This document shows positions 1-11,802 of a stretch of DNA of 64,000 nucleotides, piece by piece; positions within the stretch are counted from its first letter, which is position 1; every line of letters begins with the position of its first letter. A program made the position numbers and the translations under genes. This DNA comes from Luidia sarsii (Eukaryota > Echinodermata > Asteroidea > Paxillosida > Luidiidae). The notes under the pieces are model-generated. The model searched no databases and was not told the DNA's origin. It saw only the letters and a program-made list of their open reading frames with translations. The stretch is from positions 5,918,538-5,982,537 of the forward strand of contig OX465118.1 in NCBI GenBank assembly GCA_949987565.1, given 5' to 3'.

Positions 1-858
1 GAGCCTCAGCCTGAGCCGTTGTTTTAAAAAGACGCTTTTATGGAGGTGAGTATTGTGCACAGCGTTACAGTTCTGCCCTATGGTATTTCCAGAATACCAT
101 TTTCTATATGGTATCTGCTATTAGCACTCTATAGGTTTATGTTGTAAAAACGTGCTTAGTTATCGCAATCCAGCTACGGTAAACTGTAGCCCCTGTCCGC
201 CTTTTTCAACAAGAGTTTAATAAAACCACAGTAGGACTAACTACATCACCATGGATTTACTGGAATTACATGGATTATACAGGTGCACTGGCTACGGCTA
301 GACATTGTGCACGAGTCTATGGAAATCGGCTGCAGACGTTGGCATGGCGGCTTCCGTTGACTCGCCAGTAACAACAACTAAAATGACTACATTCAAAGCT
401 GATCTCGGAATTTATGTAAGTAATATGATGCATATTTATTAACCCTCATCCACAATTTGTGACCCAATAATTAGGTAACGTTAATACAACATGACTACGT
501 CTCGAAAACTTTACTAGTACAATGCCAACAAACTACAAAGACACATACTGATAGATACAGGTGGTCTAAAAGTAAAACGTACACTGTTGTAGGTTTAGAC
601 CTATAGGTAGAGGATTTAATACAATCTAGGTCCAGAAGCCTTTAGGATTTATGTAACGACAGATTAACAAAACGCATTAAGATACGACTCAAGAAAGAAT
701 CCCAAGATTTTAAAACCCACTTCGAAAACGATCAATGCTATTCTGTTTTTACGGATAATTTAACACGCGAGTATTGAATACAGAAAACACGCGCACGACA
801 CTATGCGGCCGCGTAGGGATATTACACTGTTTGGCCCGAGTGTGACCGACGACTCGCT
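1..858. other. AT-rich left edge, no firm gene
   Basis: Mostly non-coding. The stretch near 274-345 carries one arm of the hairpin element also seen near 51.8 and 55.0 kb (TGCACGAGTCTATGG). A short open stretch from ATG 344 to a GTAAGT at 416 is discussed among the rejected items. Confidence 0.5.
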
Positions 859-921
859 CGTGTTGCCGTGGCAACACGGTGACGTCATCCCCACGTGACA
901 GGCGGGCGCCGCAGCCATCTT
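859..921 (+). promoter_or_regulatory. Compact promoter-like cluster: X-box, CRE, E-box, YY1-like
   Basis: A 20-bp inverted repeat at 859-878 contains GTTGCC-GT-GGCAAC, a full match to the RFX X-box pattern. It is followed by TGACGTCA (880-887, palindromic CRE), CACGTG (892-897, E-box) and GCCGCAGCCATCTT (908-921), the reverse complement of a YY1-type AAGATGGC element. The block is GC-rich in AT-rich surroundings. Together these look like a housekeeping-type promoter firing to the right, toward a Met codon at 951. The start site is unproven. Confidence 0.55.
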
Positions 922-950
922 AAAAGAACAGCTCGTCTCTCTTTGTGGCC

Positions 951-1600
951 ATGACCTGCAGCGGAGAACATAAACAAAATACACTCAAAGTTGGAGTTGC
1001 TTGTCCATTGCTTCAACAGCGTGAGTGTCGAGTTGTGTCAAAACAGCATCCACAGGACATTAGGTGTGCAAAGGTTGTCAACTGTCTTTGGAAAGTATGG
1101 GAGGCACCACTTGCCGTGGAAAGGAGTGACGGTGAGGAGCTTTTTGTATGTTCGTGCTTGTAATTGTGTCATTTGGTGCAAATATCTGGTTGTATTTCAT
1201 CTACTTCAAAGGGTCTTCATGAGCAAGAAAAAGTACGAGTTTTGTTCAGTACAGAAACTACAATACAGAAACAAGTAGGAAAATTCGTCTTTATTAACCA
1301 TAATGGATGGTGCTGTTCAGAAATGAGTAATCGTTTAATATGTACGGGAATTTTTTGTGAGTTCCAAAGACTTTGAAATACGATAAGATTAGTCTCAATA
1401 TTGGTTATCAAATTGTGTGTGCATGGTGTCGGAAATAGACTCCTTTTTAGATTCCTTTAGCCCACTGTTTGGTTGCGGACAGCGCCACCAATACTTTCCT
1501 AGACTCCGAACCGCTGCCACTGGCCAAGCAGCAGAGAATGATTGATGGCATGTGGTCTGGGCACTTTGTTGGTCGGCATTCCTTAAAGACCAATCAGTAG
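951..1600 (+). CDS. Possible small two-exon gene (hypothetical)
   Basis: Starting at ATG 951, just after the promoter-like block, a frame runs to a G|GTGAGG donor at 1131. A second segment at 1461-1600 follows a TTCCTTTAG acceptor and continues in the matching phase to TAG at 1598-1600. The joined product would be about 106 residues, starting MTCSGEHKQNTLKVG and ending MIDGMWSGHFVGRHSLKTNQ. No family is recognised. The overlapping frame of exon 1 is also open, so the model is weak. If the X-box is real, a ciliary role would be a testable guess. Confidence 0.25.
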
Positions 1601-1866
1601 TCCACAAGTAAGTGGTTTTTTGTGCACATGTGAACGGGCGTGGTTGAAGGCCCCACTTTCTCAGGGGAGCTGACCCCCATGTTGGACACCTACATAAAAA
1701 TCGACACTAACATCTCAAACTACAAGGTTCACTCTAGGAATGCATTTAGTTTCATGGAAATTGAGTGATTGCTTCATAAACAAAATAAGAAAGTGAAAAA
1801 AGGGCCTCTCGAGTGGGCATCTCGGCTGCCCGCGGGGTACTTTGGGAGAGTGCCTTGGGAACTCAC

Positions 1867-1967
1867 CTCGGTGGGGCAGAACGATGGCAGCTCAAACATG
1901 TTTCCGTACTCCTTGGCGTCTGTCACCACGCGGAAGTTCCCGTAGTTCACCAGCGAAGCGAATTTCT
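1867..1967 (-). CDS. Exon of the ependymin-related-like gene (fourth found)
   Basis: 101 bp, phase 1 to 0, with acceptor TTGAACAG and donor GAG|GTGAGT. It encodes KKFASLVNYGNFRVVTDAKE and then YGNMFELPSFCPTE. The next exon, presumably the last, was not identified in 1-1866. Confidence 0.65.
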
Positions 1968-4596
1968 CTGTTCAATAGAGAGGGGTCGATATTATATCAT
2001 GATTTTGTATTTAGGTTTGGCACTATTGATGGGTTATCAATACAATGCGACGCTTAGTCCGATTTTTACCCATCGTGTGAATAAATCAAGATCACCGGAT
2101 GAAATGCAAAACACGGGCAAACATTGGTCAACCCCATACATTGCCAGGTTGAGACAGATAGACTGTAGAAAGACCAAGAGAGATAGACAGAGAGAGAGAG
2201 AGAGGGAAAAACAGACATAGAGACAAAGACAAAGAAAGACGTCGGAAAAGTAGAAGATGGGAAGTGGAGGAGGAAGAGAAGGAGGAGGAGAAGGAGAAGA
2301 AAAGGAAAAGGAAGAGTAGGAGAAGGAGAATGAGGGGAAGGAGGAGGAGGAGAAGGAGGAGAAGGAGGAGAATGAGTGCAAGGATGAGAAGAAGGAAAAG
2401 GAAGAAAAGGAGAAGGAAGAGAGGGAGGAGAAGGAAGAGAAGGAAGAGAAGGAAGAGAAGGAGGAGAAGGAGGAGAAGGAGGAGAAGGAGAGAAAGAGGT
2501 GAAGGAGGAGAACGAGAAGGATACGGAGGAGAAGAGAAGAATGAAGGGAAGGAGGCGAGAAGGAGGAGAATGGGGAGAATGAGGAGGAGGATAATGGTAG
2601 GGAGCAGAAGCGCGAGGAGACTGATTCTTACTCTCGGCACTGACGTCAATCTTAAGGGAGTTGGACAGACTGCATCCCGGTGACACGTACAGGGTCTTCT
2701 CCAGGCGGGTCTCGTCCCCAGGTACGGCGCCGGCAGGGGTCAGCGAGTACTTGCGCATGATATCCATTCGGCTCTCGGTGTTGTTCCCGTACCAGATGGA
2801 CTCGAGGTCGTCGAAGGCTGAAAAGGTACAAGGTTTATAGTCATCGTCAAGGTCTTTTGAACTGGCTGCTCCGATCCGCTCACGGAGCAAAAAAAGATGC
2901 TTTTTTGGAAAATGAGACGTCGAAAGTTAGTAACATCGTTAAATGGATAGTGTTAACATCTTCGGTGTCTATGAGGTCAGCTTCATGAAGCGATACCTAT
3001 TCCCTTCTTGAGGTGTGTATTGAGGCTATTGTTAGGTTTAAGATAGATTCGCCTTCGCGATGCTCAATAATTTACTGCCTAGTCTGTGTCTTGTCCGGTG
3101 TTGCTCAATTCACCGCTTTTTTTTTTAGCATTTTAAGCTAAAGATGCAGATGTTTTTTTTCCAATTAAGTGAATGAATGATTAATAAACTGTCTCGTTTT
3201 GATCACTGGCTGAGGACGTCCTTCGCAAATGATGTCGGCACATAAACATCAATAGCCTATAGACGGACGACAGCGGGCGCCAGAGCCTACGTTCATGTGC
3301 GCAGCACACTAAATCAGTTTTCATTGGCCACAGAGCCAAACCACGTGACTTCAAGTTGTAATTTCGTATACGAGGGGGTGGAGTCAACTTAAGGTACTGG
3401 AAATTGTAGCTTGAGGCAACCTTTAATATTTTTCAATTGTTAGACAGTATAATTTGTTGTGCTATGTTGCCATACCTCTACACTTTCGTAGTCAAACATT
3501 GCCACACTGATGAAACCCCCAGTGTCTTCCGATTTCCGAATACCCGAAGCACGCTTCCCGAATACCCGAATCACCATTTCCGATTACCCGAAGCACACTT
3601 TCCGAATACCCGAAGCATCATTTCCGATTACCCGAATCACGCTTTCCGAATACCCGAAGCAATATTTCAGATTACCCAAAGTACTATTTCCGAATACCCG
3701 AATCACTGTATCAACTGAACCTACCTGGGACACAGTTCTGGATAGCTGAGGGCTTCATCTCAATGGTGCAGTATTTCTCGTCGTAGACCATCCACGTCTT
3801 GAAGGTCTTGCTCACCTGAAATAGAACCAATTCGAACGATGCTTCAGAGGACATACTAAATAAAGGGCAATCCCAAGCCATGACTTATGAGACCAGCAAT
3901 GAAAACTCGACTGGACCAAGACTTGAACCGAAGACCGGGACAATAATTTTTTTTTTGTCGAAGAACAATTAGAGCTTGATAGTGTTTCGCTCAGCAAACA
4001 AGGCACATCTGTGATCAGGGCCCACTGTGTAATGACTTCAACCTCCCTAGTAGGTTCTCAGTGTTCATTTGAAAATACGCCCGTTCAATGATGTGGTGCA
4101 GACCGAATCCTTAATTAACCCATGGAATTTTCAGTGTCCGAGTTTTTGTTTTGTTTTGTTTTACTGCCTCAACACCAAAAAAGTATTGTGGCTATAATAT
4201 GATGTTTGCGTCCAGGAGAATGTAATTCATTGAGGTTTGCCCTGCTCGACGTGATCAACACTGAGTGCTCGGTGCACCAGGTCTAAAGGCCTAGTGGTAA
4301 AACATCGACTCCCGTTTATGTTATGCCTAGCAAACAACACTTAATGAAGTTTAGTAGTTGCTTCTCAAGTCTTCCCTGCTGGTTAGTCGGAGAAGAAGAA
4401 GACGACGAAGGAGATGAATCACCGCTTCGGTGACTTACCCCAGCCTCGTACTTCTGGATTTTGCGCACTGTGGACACGGCTCCCGTGATGACGTTGGTGA
4501 AGACCTTAGACGACCCTTGCAGGCCCAGCACGGGGTCCCGACCGTACTTAGCAGTCTCTGTCATGATGTCTCCGTCCCTGTACACCAGTCCAGCAA
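1867..4596 (-). CDS. Partial four-exon gene, ependymin-related-like (tentative)
   Basis: Four minus-strand exons join in frame: 4439-4596 (phase 1 to 0), 3725-3815 (0 to 1), 2632-2817 (1 to 1) and 1867-1967 (1 to 0). All have GT..AG borders. They give about 178 residues. Features include AGLVYRDGDIMTETAKYG, MVYDEKYCTIEMKPSAIQNC, WYGNNTES (possible N-glycosylation), YVSPGCSLSNSL and, near the end, MFELPSFCPTE. The Cys spacing and the final F-x-x-P-S-[FY]-C resemble secreted ependymin-related proteins, in which a D-P-S-V-F-[DI]-x-P-x-x-C segment lies near the C terminus. That family call is from memory of the pattern and is weak; the gene structure itself is well supported. The first exon with the signal peptide and the final exon were not found. 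The 200-N gap lies upstream. Confidence 0.6.
2185..2605. repeat. Purine-rich (GGA/GGAGAA) low-complexity tract
   Basis: About 420 bp of GGAGGAGAAGGAG-type sequence on the plus strand, inside the intron between two exons of the ependymin-related-like gene. It generates long spurious frames on both strands. Confidence 0.9.
2632..2817 (-). CDS. Exon of the ependymin-related-like gene (third found)
   Basis: 186 bp, phase 1 to 1, with acceptor CTTTTCAG and donor A|GTAAGA. It encodes 61 residues with a WYGNNTES sequon, one cysteine and an LEKTLYVSPGCSLSNSL stretch. Confidence 0.7.
3530..3712. repeat. 22-23 bp minisatellite (TTCCGAATACCCGAAGCAC)
   Basis: About eight imperfect copies of a unit alternating between CCGAATACCCGAAGC and CCGATTACCCGAATC. 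It lies just downstream (minus sense) of the exon at 3725-3815 and so is intronic. Confidence 0.9.
3725..3815 (-). CDS. Exon of the ependymin-related-like gene (second found)
   Basis: 91 bp, phase 0 to 1, with acceptor ATTTCAG and donor G|GTAGGT. It encodes VSKTFKTWMVYDEKYC and then TIEMKPSAIQNCVP, with two cysteines. Confidence 0.7.
4439..4596 (-). CDS. Exon of the ependymin-related-like gene (first found)
   Basis: 158 bp, phase 1 to 0. The acceptor TTTTTTATCGCAG is strong and the donor is GGG|GTAAGT. It encodes 52 residues ending VRKIQKYEAG. Confidence 0.7.
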
Positions 4597-5058
4597 CTGC
4601 GATAAAAAAGGACAGCAAAGGTAAGGATAAGCAACTCCTACACATCAACAATAGAACTGATATTCGAATCACAGAACACCGAGCCTGAGACCCAGTCCAA
4701 TGCTCTCTCGAGTAGGCCTACCGAGTCAGAAACTGGTTGAGCCACTTGTTCAAGGCACGTTCGTACAGGTAACTTTTTCCGTGACGACTTAAACGGTTTG
4801 ATAAGTCAAACAAACAGGAAAAACTAGCTGGGAACTTTTGAAAAAATAAATAAAAATTGGCTACCTGAGCTATCAAGCCCTTAGATGGTGGCCCAAAGAG
4901 CCAACTAGTCTTTGCCAGGGTTGGGGTGCCAGTCAGAAGCAATTCATCCATTAACTGTCGTATATCTCCAGGGATCACCCCCCCCCCCCCCCCGCTTTCA
5001 TTCACATGCAAACAACCAATATTGTTGTAAACCTGGCTATGGCAGCTCGGGGATCACA
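4597..5058. other. Non-coding stretch before the assembly gap
   Basis: No coding support. It holds a run of C at about 4979-4993 and the left edge of the gap. Probably an intron or 5' region of the ependymin-related-like gene. Confidence 0.5.
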
Positions 5059-5258
5059 NNNNNNNNNNNNNNNNNNNNNNNNNNNNNNNNNNNNNNNNNN
5101 NNNNNNNNNNNNNNNNNNNNNNNNNNNNNNNNNNNNNNNNNNNNNNNNNNNNNNNNNNNNNNNNNNNNNNNNNNNNNNNNNNNNNNNNNNNNNNNNNNNN
5201 NNNNNNNNNNNNNNNNNNNNNNNNNNNNNNNNNNNNNNNNNNNNNNNNNNNNNNNNNN
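5059..5258. other. Assembly gap of exactly 200 N
   Basis: The gap lies between unique sequence and the start of a 21-bp minisatellite, which probably caused the assembly break. The true length is unknown. Confidence 0.95.
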
Positions 5259-6883
5259 GGTCTTGGGCATTGAGGACTCGGTCTTGGGCATTGAGATCTC
5301 GGTCTTGGGCATTGAGATCTCGGTCTTGGGCATTGAGATCTCGGTCTTGGGCATTGAGATCTCGGTCTTGGGCATTGAGATCTCGGTCTTGGGCATTGAG
5401 ATCTCGGTCTTGGGCATTGAGATCTCGGTCTTGGGCATTGAGATCTCGGTCTTGGGCATTGAGATCTCGGTATTGGGCATTGAGTTCTCGGTCTTGGGCA
5501 TTGAGATCTCGGTCTTGGGCATTGAGGACTCGGTCTTGGGCACCGAGATCTCGGTCTTGGGCATTGAGATCTCGGTCTTGGGCATTGAGATCTCGGTCTT
5601 GGGCATTGAGATCTCGGTCTTGGGCATTGAGATCTCGGTCTTGGGCATTGAGTTCTCGGTCTTGGGCATTGAGATCTCGGTCTTGGGCATTGAGATCTCG
5701 GTCTTGGGCATTGAGATCTCGGTCTTGGGCACCGAGAACTCGGTCTTGGGCATTGAGATCTCGGTCTTGGGCATTGAGATCTCGGTCTTGGGCATTGAGG
5801 ACTCGGTCTTGGGCACCGAGATCTCGGTCTTGGGCATTGAGATCTCGGTCTTGGGTATTGAGAACTCGGTCTTGGGTATTGAGATCTCGGTCTTGGGCAT
5901 TGAGAACTCGGTCTTGGGCATTGAGATCTCGGTCTTGGGCACCAAGGACTCAGTCTTGGGCTTAGAGATCTCGGTCTTGGGCACTGAGATCTCGGTCTCG
6001 GGCATTGAGATCTCGGTCTCGGGCATTGAGATCTCGGTCTTGGGCATTGAGATCTCGGTCTTGGGCATTGAGATCTCGGTCTCGGGCATTGAGATCTCGG
6101 TCTTGGGCATTGAGATCTCGGTCTTGGGCATTGAGATCTCGGTCTCGGGCATTGAGATCTCGGTCTTGGGCATTGAGATCTCGGTCTTGGGCATTGAGAT
6201 CTCGGTCTCGGGCATTGAGATCTCGGTCTTGGGCATTGAGATCTCGGTCTTGGGCATTGAGATCTCGGTCTTGGGCATTGAGATCTCGGTCTTGAGCATT
6301 GAGATCTCGGTCTTGGGCATTGAGATCTCGGTCTTGGGCATTGAGATCTCGGTCTTGGGCATTGAGATCTCGGTCTTGGGCATTGAGATCTCGGTCTTGG
6401 GCATTGAGATCTCGGTCTTGGGCATTGAGATCTCGGTCTCGGGCATTGAGATCTCGGTCTTGGGCATTGAGATCTCGGTCTCAGGAATTGAGATCTCGGT
6501 CTTGGGCATTGAGATCTCGGTCTTGGGCATTGAGATCTCGGTCTCGGGCATTGAGATCTCGGTCTTGGGCATTGAGATCTCGGTCTTGGGCATTGAGATC
6601 TCGGTCTTGGGCATTGAGATCTCGGTCTTGGGCATTGAGATCTCGGTCTTGGGTATTGAGAACTCGGTCTTGGGTATTGAGATCTCGGTCTTGGGCATTG
6701 AGAACTCGGTCTTGGGCATTGAGAACTCGGTCTTGGGCACCAAGGACTCAGTCTTGGGCTTAGAGATCTCGGTCTTGGGCACCGAGAACTCGGTCTTGGG
6801 TATTGAGATCTCGGTCTTGGGCATTGAGATCTCGGTCTTGGGCATTGAGATCTCGGTCTTGGGTAATGAGGTCTCGGTCTTTA
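5259..6883. repeat. 21-bp minisatellite (GGTCTTGGGCATTGAGATCT)
   Basis: About 77 nearly identical 21-bp units. Because the unit is divisible by three and lacks stops in most frames, long open frames appear on both strands (for example V-L-G-I-E-I-S repeats), but these are artefacts. Rare variants such as ACCAAGGACTCAGTC recur at 5941 and 6739, exactly 798 bp (38 units) apart, which shows a higher-order duplication. Confidence 0.95.
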
Positions 6884-7199
6884 GTCTTGGCCTAGGGGGA
6901 TTACTATGTAAAAAAGGTATCGATTCTTGTTTTCGGGGAAGGGCATAATCATAGATTGGTCGACGTTAGCATTATTATAGTTATTCTCATGAATACGTAG
7001 GTCATTATGAGACGGGAGAATACATCCAGCAGTCTCTGTGAAGACGCACGTAATCAAGTGGGTCAATATTGGGGTAGGCCTAATGTTTACGCTGGTCCAA
7101 CGCTGAGCCAACTTCGACGGTTGGGCCAACGTGAGGCCGACGAGTAAAAGTAAGTTTTGGCAAAATTTGGCGACCGAGGTTGCCATCATGTCGCGAGAG

Positions 7200-7490
7200 G
7201 TAGGCCTAGTAGGGAAATATGAGAGACAAAGAGATAGACATAGAGGTTATACAGTATAGGGATAAAGACAGAGCTATACGTACATAGGAAGAGTGAGATA
7301 GAGTCAGGGAGACAAGAACCGAAAAAGGGGAGATTTAGAGAAAGGACAATAGAGAGAAATAGAAACAGAGTCTGACATAGGAATATAGACGAAGAGACAG
7401 ATATCGAGACAAGAAACCAGGACTACATAGACAGACGCAGAGAGTGATACGGAGTGTAAGACGCACATGCCACTATGAGCCACTTTCCAC
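7200..7490. repeat. GAGA/GATA/GACA-rich low-complexity tract
   Basis: Purine-rich sequence with recurring GAGATAGA and GAGACAAGA words on the plus strand. No gene seen. Confidence 0.7.
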
Positions 7491-7499
7491 TTCATGAAT

Positions 7500-10400
7500 T
7501 AAGCTCAGAAAAATAAATAAAGCAGCCCCAGCAACATATTTCACAAGGAACACAATCAAAATGACTCAGTCTTGCAAATACAGCAAATGTACGTAGAATT
7601 CTTGGATTGATTTTCTTTTTATTTTATCCATTAGCTACGAGTTTAACAAGGACGTGGAAACGACGCACATTTGATGCATAATAGTGGACATACAATCAAA
7701 TTGAGATGAAGCTTACTCGGGTTTGTCATTTGTTTTGTTTTTAAACTAGCCGCTACGACACTTTATAACAAGTTGATTCAACGACTCCGACTCGATTTAA
7801 AAAGATAGCGGAACCATCAGATTAATCTCTTCTTTTTTTCTTGATAATTCCAATGATATCTTAAGTTTTTGCATTACTTGAGAGCGAATTTAAATGTCGG
7901 CTACATTCCACTACCATAACAAGTTAAATTGTATTTTACGGCAACAACTAGTTTTTACAGTCCCAGTACAATCTTTACAATCATCGTATGAATCAGATTC
8001 AAAGCCCTTAAAAATTTCTCAGCGTTTTTTTCCTTTGCTTTTATTATCTGCGTCGTCTCTAATATTACGATGCTTTAATTAAAACGTTCAACGATACATG
8101 GGATTTCTCCTATCCCTTTTGATTGTTCAATCTGCCATCAACGCTGCTCAAATGTGCTGAGTCTGACACCAGAAATCTCCGATGATCCCCGATCGCTTGT
8201 TTAAAAACCCAAATTAAGCAACCCCGTCCCCTTCCAATACAACATCCCCACATATGCATGGCTACATGTACATACTACACCAAGCTAAAAAACAGGCGGT
8301 ATATGATTGTACACCCGAGTAAGATGACCTTAATAAGCTCCGAGAAAGAAGGAAGTTAAATGACAGGATTTCTTATCAGTACTGCCCCAGAAATCCATCG
8401 AGTAGGCCTCTGCCATAGGAAGAAGGGGTCTGTTTACATTGCTACCTTGGTAACTCAGTCAGAATGACTCCAAATTTCAACATGCTTTAAGGTATAAACA
8501 AACAACAAAACCCTTGCAAAACAATTCGAAAACGCATCGAAAAGCCAAAAACCCCAAACCGTGGTTTGTGAGAATTCCCCCTCCCTGTGCAGTGAAAAAA
8601 AACAAATCACAAGGCAATGAGAACCCCAAAACGAAAATGGAATCCACATTCAACACCAATCCGGTGTCTTACTCTAAAGCTTTCGTAACAGAGCCGTAAC
8701 ATCTATAGTTTACAGCGAAACAGATTGCATTTCTACGATTATCGACTACATCGGGCGAACAATATTTGTAGCACACATTACATCTACACGCTACGCATTT
8801 CAACATCTTCATATACAGCTACGACAAGACTATACCCTTAAAACAGTTCAACTTCAACCCACCGACAACACCTTTTTTCGATTGGTTTCTCTTTTTTTTT
8901 CTTATACAGCATTTAATATTTTTTTACATATTAATATTTGTCATTACAGCTTCATTTCCCTCAATCATCTGGGCTACAAATCAATTGGCACAACTTAAAA
9001 CCAACAAAACAAAAAGAAAAATCTTGAAAACTGCAGTCGAATTTAAGATCCGACACCGAAAACAACAAAGGAAATGTAAATCTAAAAAACCAAAAACCAA
9101 AAACCAAACAAAGCAAGAATCATTCGATTGCGATGGTGAAAATCTACAAAATTAAACCCAAATTTCAAAGTGAAGAATTAACTTTTTGTTTCTGAATTAA
9201 TTTTTTTTGTCACTCTCTACGGACTCTTCGAGAAAAAATCTCATAAATTCTTAAAGAAAACCAAAAACTTTACCCACTGTCACTGCAACTAAAATATCTA
9301 CAACCTGTTGGCCCCTACAGGAAATCAAAAACAATTATTTCTCTTTTAAATTTATTTCAATAGCAATTGTCTACAATTGATTTCAATATCCTAACAAAAT
9401 GATGCACAAAATGAAAAAAAATATGATCAATTCAAGTTGGGCACGTCATTTACTTTACCTACGACTCGGTAGTTACTTCAAACGCCTCATTTTCACTCTC
9501 TCTTATTTAAACATTGAGTGCAAACTCTCTTTTTATCATTATTCCAACGAGAAAAACAATTGGACATGCTTAGGATAGAAGACACTTTTCATGTATATAT
9601 TTGTTTAAACTGATCTAGCAGGCGTTACGTAAAAAGTACAAATCATATTTCCAAAATTGGGATTTTGATTATTACTTAACTCGACACGATCTCACAAAAT
9701 GGTCTTCATTAAGCTGCATACAATTCGTATTCCTTGACTCCCCTGTTTTTGTTTTTCCGAGTATAAATGTGGGAACCATTTAGTAGACAGGTAAAACTCT
9801 AACGAGAAATTGAGGATAATTGCACTTGATACCATGCAAAATTATCCGCTTAAAGCAGTAGGATACACTCGAAGACACACGTCCATAGTTTGTTTCAAGA
9901 CAGTAGAAAAAGAAAACAGAAAACACAATCATCAAGGATTCTTAATTAAAATGATTCGGCTCGACAATGGTACATTCAATAAAAACGAGAGCCAACGTTG
10001 TTTCACTTTCCGACAATCTCGCATGCAGACAGTGATTTTTTTTCAAACATCGAGAATTGTTTTAATTGATTGTTGATTGTCTTCCCCCATCTTCACATTT
10101 TGTTAAAATCAAGCGCTGCATCGCACCAGCAACCCAACAGATGTTGAGCATTGCTTGTACAATAGTAAGCAGATGTTTGCATGTATATTGTACCATTTTT
10201 TATAGGCTAAGCTACATCCCACTGCATAAAATGCTATAACAGTAAAATCGTCAGCAATAGTTTACGCAGTTATCCACATACATCCACTCTTACGATGAAT
10301 AATACAAAAAGGAAAGAGACTGCCGCGAAATCCCAAGAGTCGAGTCACAAAGTGGACTCTGTTACTGTTTTCTTACTTCTAAAGTTCTGATATCACTGAC

Positions 10401-11576
10401 AACTACTCAAAGAAGAAAAAGAATATCCTTAACCGTACGTCCTAAGCCCCAACCCTCAACCACAAATGTGTTACAGAAGAATCTGAGGGTAGCTGGATAA
10501 GGATTGTACAGAAATGAAAATATTTGGATCTAGAGATAAATGCAAAAGGTTACATTAAAACTGTGGAAATATTTTTCCTAATTCTCTCTCTCTCCATAAC
10601 AATCGGCTACAATTTCCAGTGCATGTTTACACATAGTCAATCCACGGCAAAAAGAAAGTGGGCAACAACTGTGGGACATTGCTTTAGGCGACTAGGAAGG
10701 GTTGGCAACACGACCAACTGGATGCCCTAGAATTGCAACATGGCTACCGCAAACAAGGCAGAGCGCTCTGTACAAAAAATGCTGACACAGCTCAAAAACA
10801 GCACAACCAATTTAAATCCGTTTTCTTTTCTTTTTTACAAAATAAGACCGAAAGGGGATTGGAGGTTGTTAAGCCGTCAACAAACTCCTTTCATTTCACA
10901 CCGTGTCTTCGATTATGATGCAAACTGTCAAGGGTTCTTATGAACCAATCATCTGAGGTATACAATCACCTCGTTGCTCATTGTCAGGCCTACATGTATT
11001 TTTGACATCAGTGATAATAAAAGTTCCATCGGTGATTCCACAAAGTCCACATCGGTATTATTCGCTCAAATTGATGCAGTTTTGTGGTACTAGTACTTAA
11101 GACATAAGCATACTCCTTTTTGAGTTTGTTAATAACATACACATGACCATTCTGTGCTCGTACTCATGGCTAAGAACTAGTACATGTACCCATGGCCAAG
11201 TACCTGTACTCATTCTCATGCCAAGTACTCACACTCCTGCCAAGTGCTTGTACTCATACTCATGGTTAAGTACTCGACTTCAACGCTGCATTGATTTTTT
11301 TTTTTTCATTTTTCAGACCACTTCATGTCAAGTTTTTCCAGTAATGCAAAGAGTGCCCACACTTGGTTAGGGATTCATAACGTACCAGCCAGCTGAGTGC
11401 AGGCATGCAGTGACCTCCCCTAAATAAGATCACTGCATCCTCACAGCTGTGACTGATCGCAGGGTCTCCTGGGCCAGTGGGGGGAAAAAAAACCAAAGAA
11501 AAACCTGACTTGAAGTGGTGTTTTTGTTTGTTTGTTTTTTAAAAATCGGGCTGGTCTGGTCTGACAGCAGGTAGAA
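7500..11576 (-). other. Probable ankyrin 3' UTR and intergenic AT-rich sequence
   Basis: Downstream of the ankyrin stop lies about 4 kb of AT-rich sequence with no convincing coding frame. Minus-strand poly(A) signals occur as ATTAAA at 10061-10066 and AATAAA at 9351-9356, 8040-8045 and 7618-7623. The 3' UTR could therefore be about 1.5 to 4 kb long. The true end cannot be decided from sequence alone. No repeats of note except short ACCAAAAACC runs near 9090. Confidence 0.4.
9351..9356 (-). terminator. Candidate poly(A) signal (AATAAA) for the ankyrin gene
   Basis: This is the first canonical AATAAA on the minus strand that I found downstream of the ankyrin stop codon, about 2.2 kb away. An ATTAAA variant lies closer, at 10061-10066. 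Confidence 0.3.
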
Positions 11577-11802
11577 TTAGATTTCCGACTCTTCGGCCTC
11601 CTCGTTGATCTCCTCGTTGGTAGCAGCGGAGCCACCCTCCTGAAGGAACTGGTCCACCATCTTCTGGAGGTCCTCCCGCAACTCGCTCGAGTCCACCTCC
11701 TCCCCGTCCTCCTCGATGTTCGTCTCCACGTCCTCGGTGGTGTCCACCTCCTCGCCGTCCCGAATGACCGTCTTGCGGTTGGTCTTCTTATGGACGGTGA
11801 TC
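11577..11802 (-). CDS. Ankyrin last coding exon and stop
   Basis: The acceptor is CCCATTCAG|G (phase 2) and the stop is TAA at plus-strand 11577-11579. It encodes [18 protein letters not shown], a second basic strand motif paired with the one in the previous exon, and then a very acidic tail ending [13 protein letters not shown]. The layout of two basic strand motifs followed by an acidic end agrees with known ankyrin C termini. Confidence 0.9.

Noticed and set aside
344..415. Open stretch beginning MAASVDSPVTTTKMTTF and ending at a GTAAGT donor on the plus strand
   Set aside because: It has a good donor and start but lies beside a hairpin-element arm, and I could find no in-phase downstream exon. 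Kept only as a possibility.
2066..2890. 274-codon minus-strand frame rich in Ser/Pro/Leu
   Set aside because: Only the part at 2632-2817 is a real exon. The rest reads through the GGA low-complexity tract in the intron.
5259..6883. CRISPR-like array
   Set aside because: Units are directly adjacent without unique spacers, and the window is eukaryotic.
4912..6948. Long open frames on both strands through the 21-bp array (V-L-G-I-E-I-S and M-P-K-T-E-I-S repeats)
   Set aside because: They span the N gap, follow the repeat unit in several frames at once, and have no splice or start context. Artefact of a stop-free unit of length divisible by three.
6881..7189. Minus-strand frame starting MMATSVAKFCQNLLLLVG, which looks like a signal peptide
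   Set aside because: It would suit as the missing first exon of the secreted-type gene, but the only nearby donor has the wrong phase for the next exon, and the DNA here is built of TTGGGCCAACG-type repeats.
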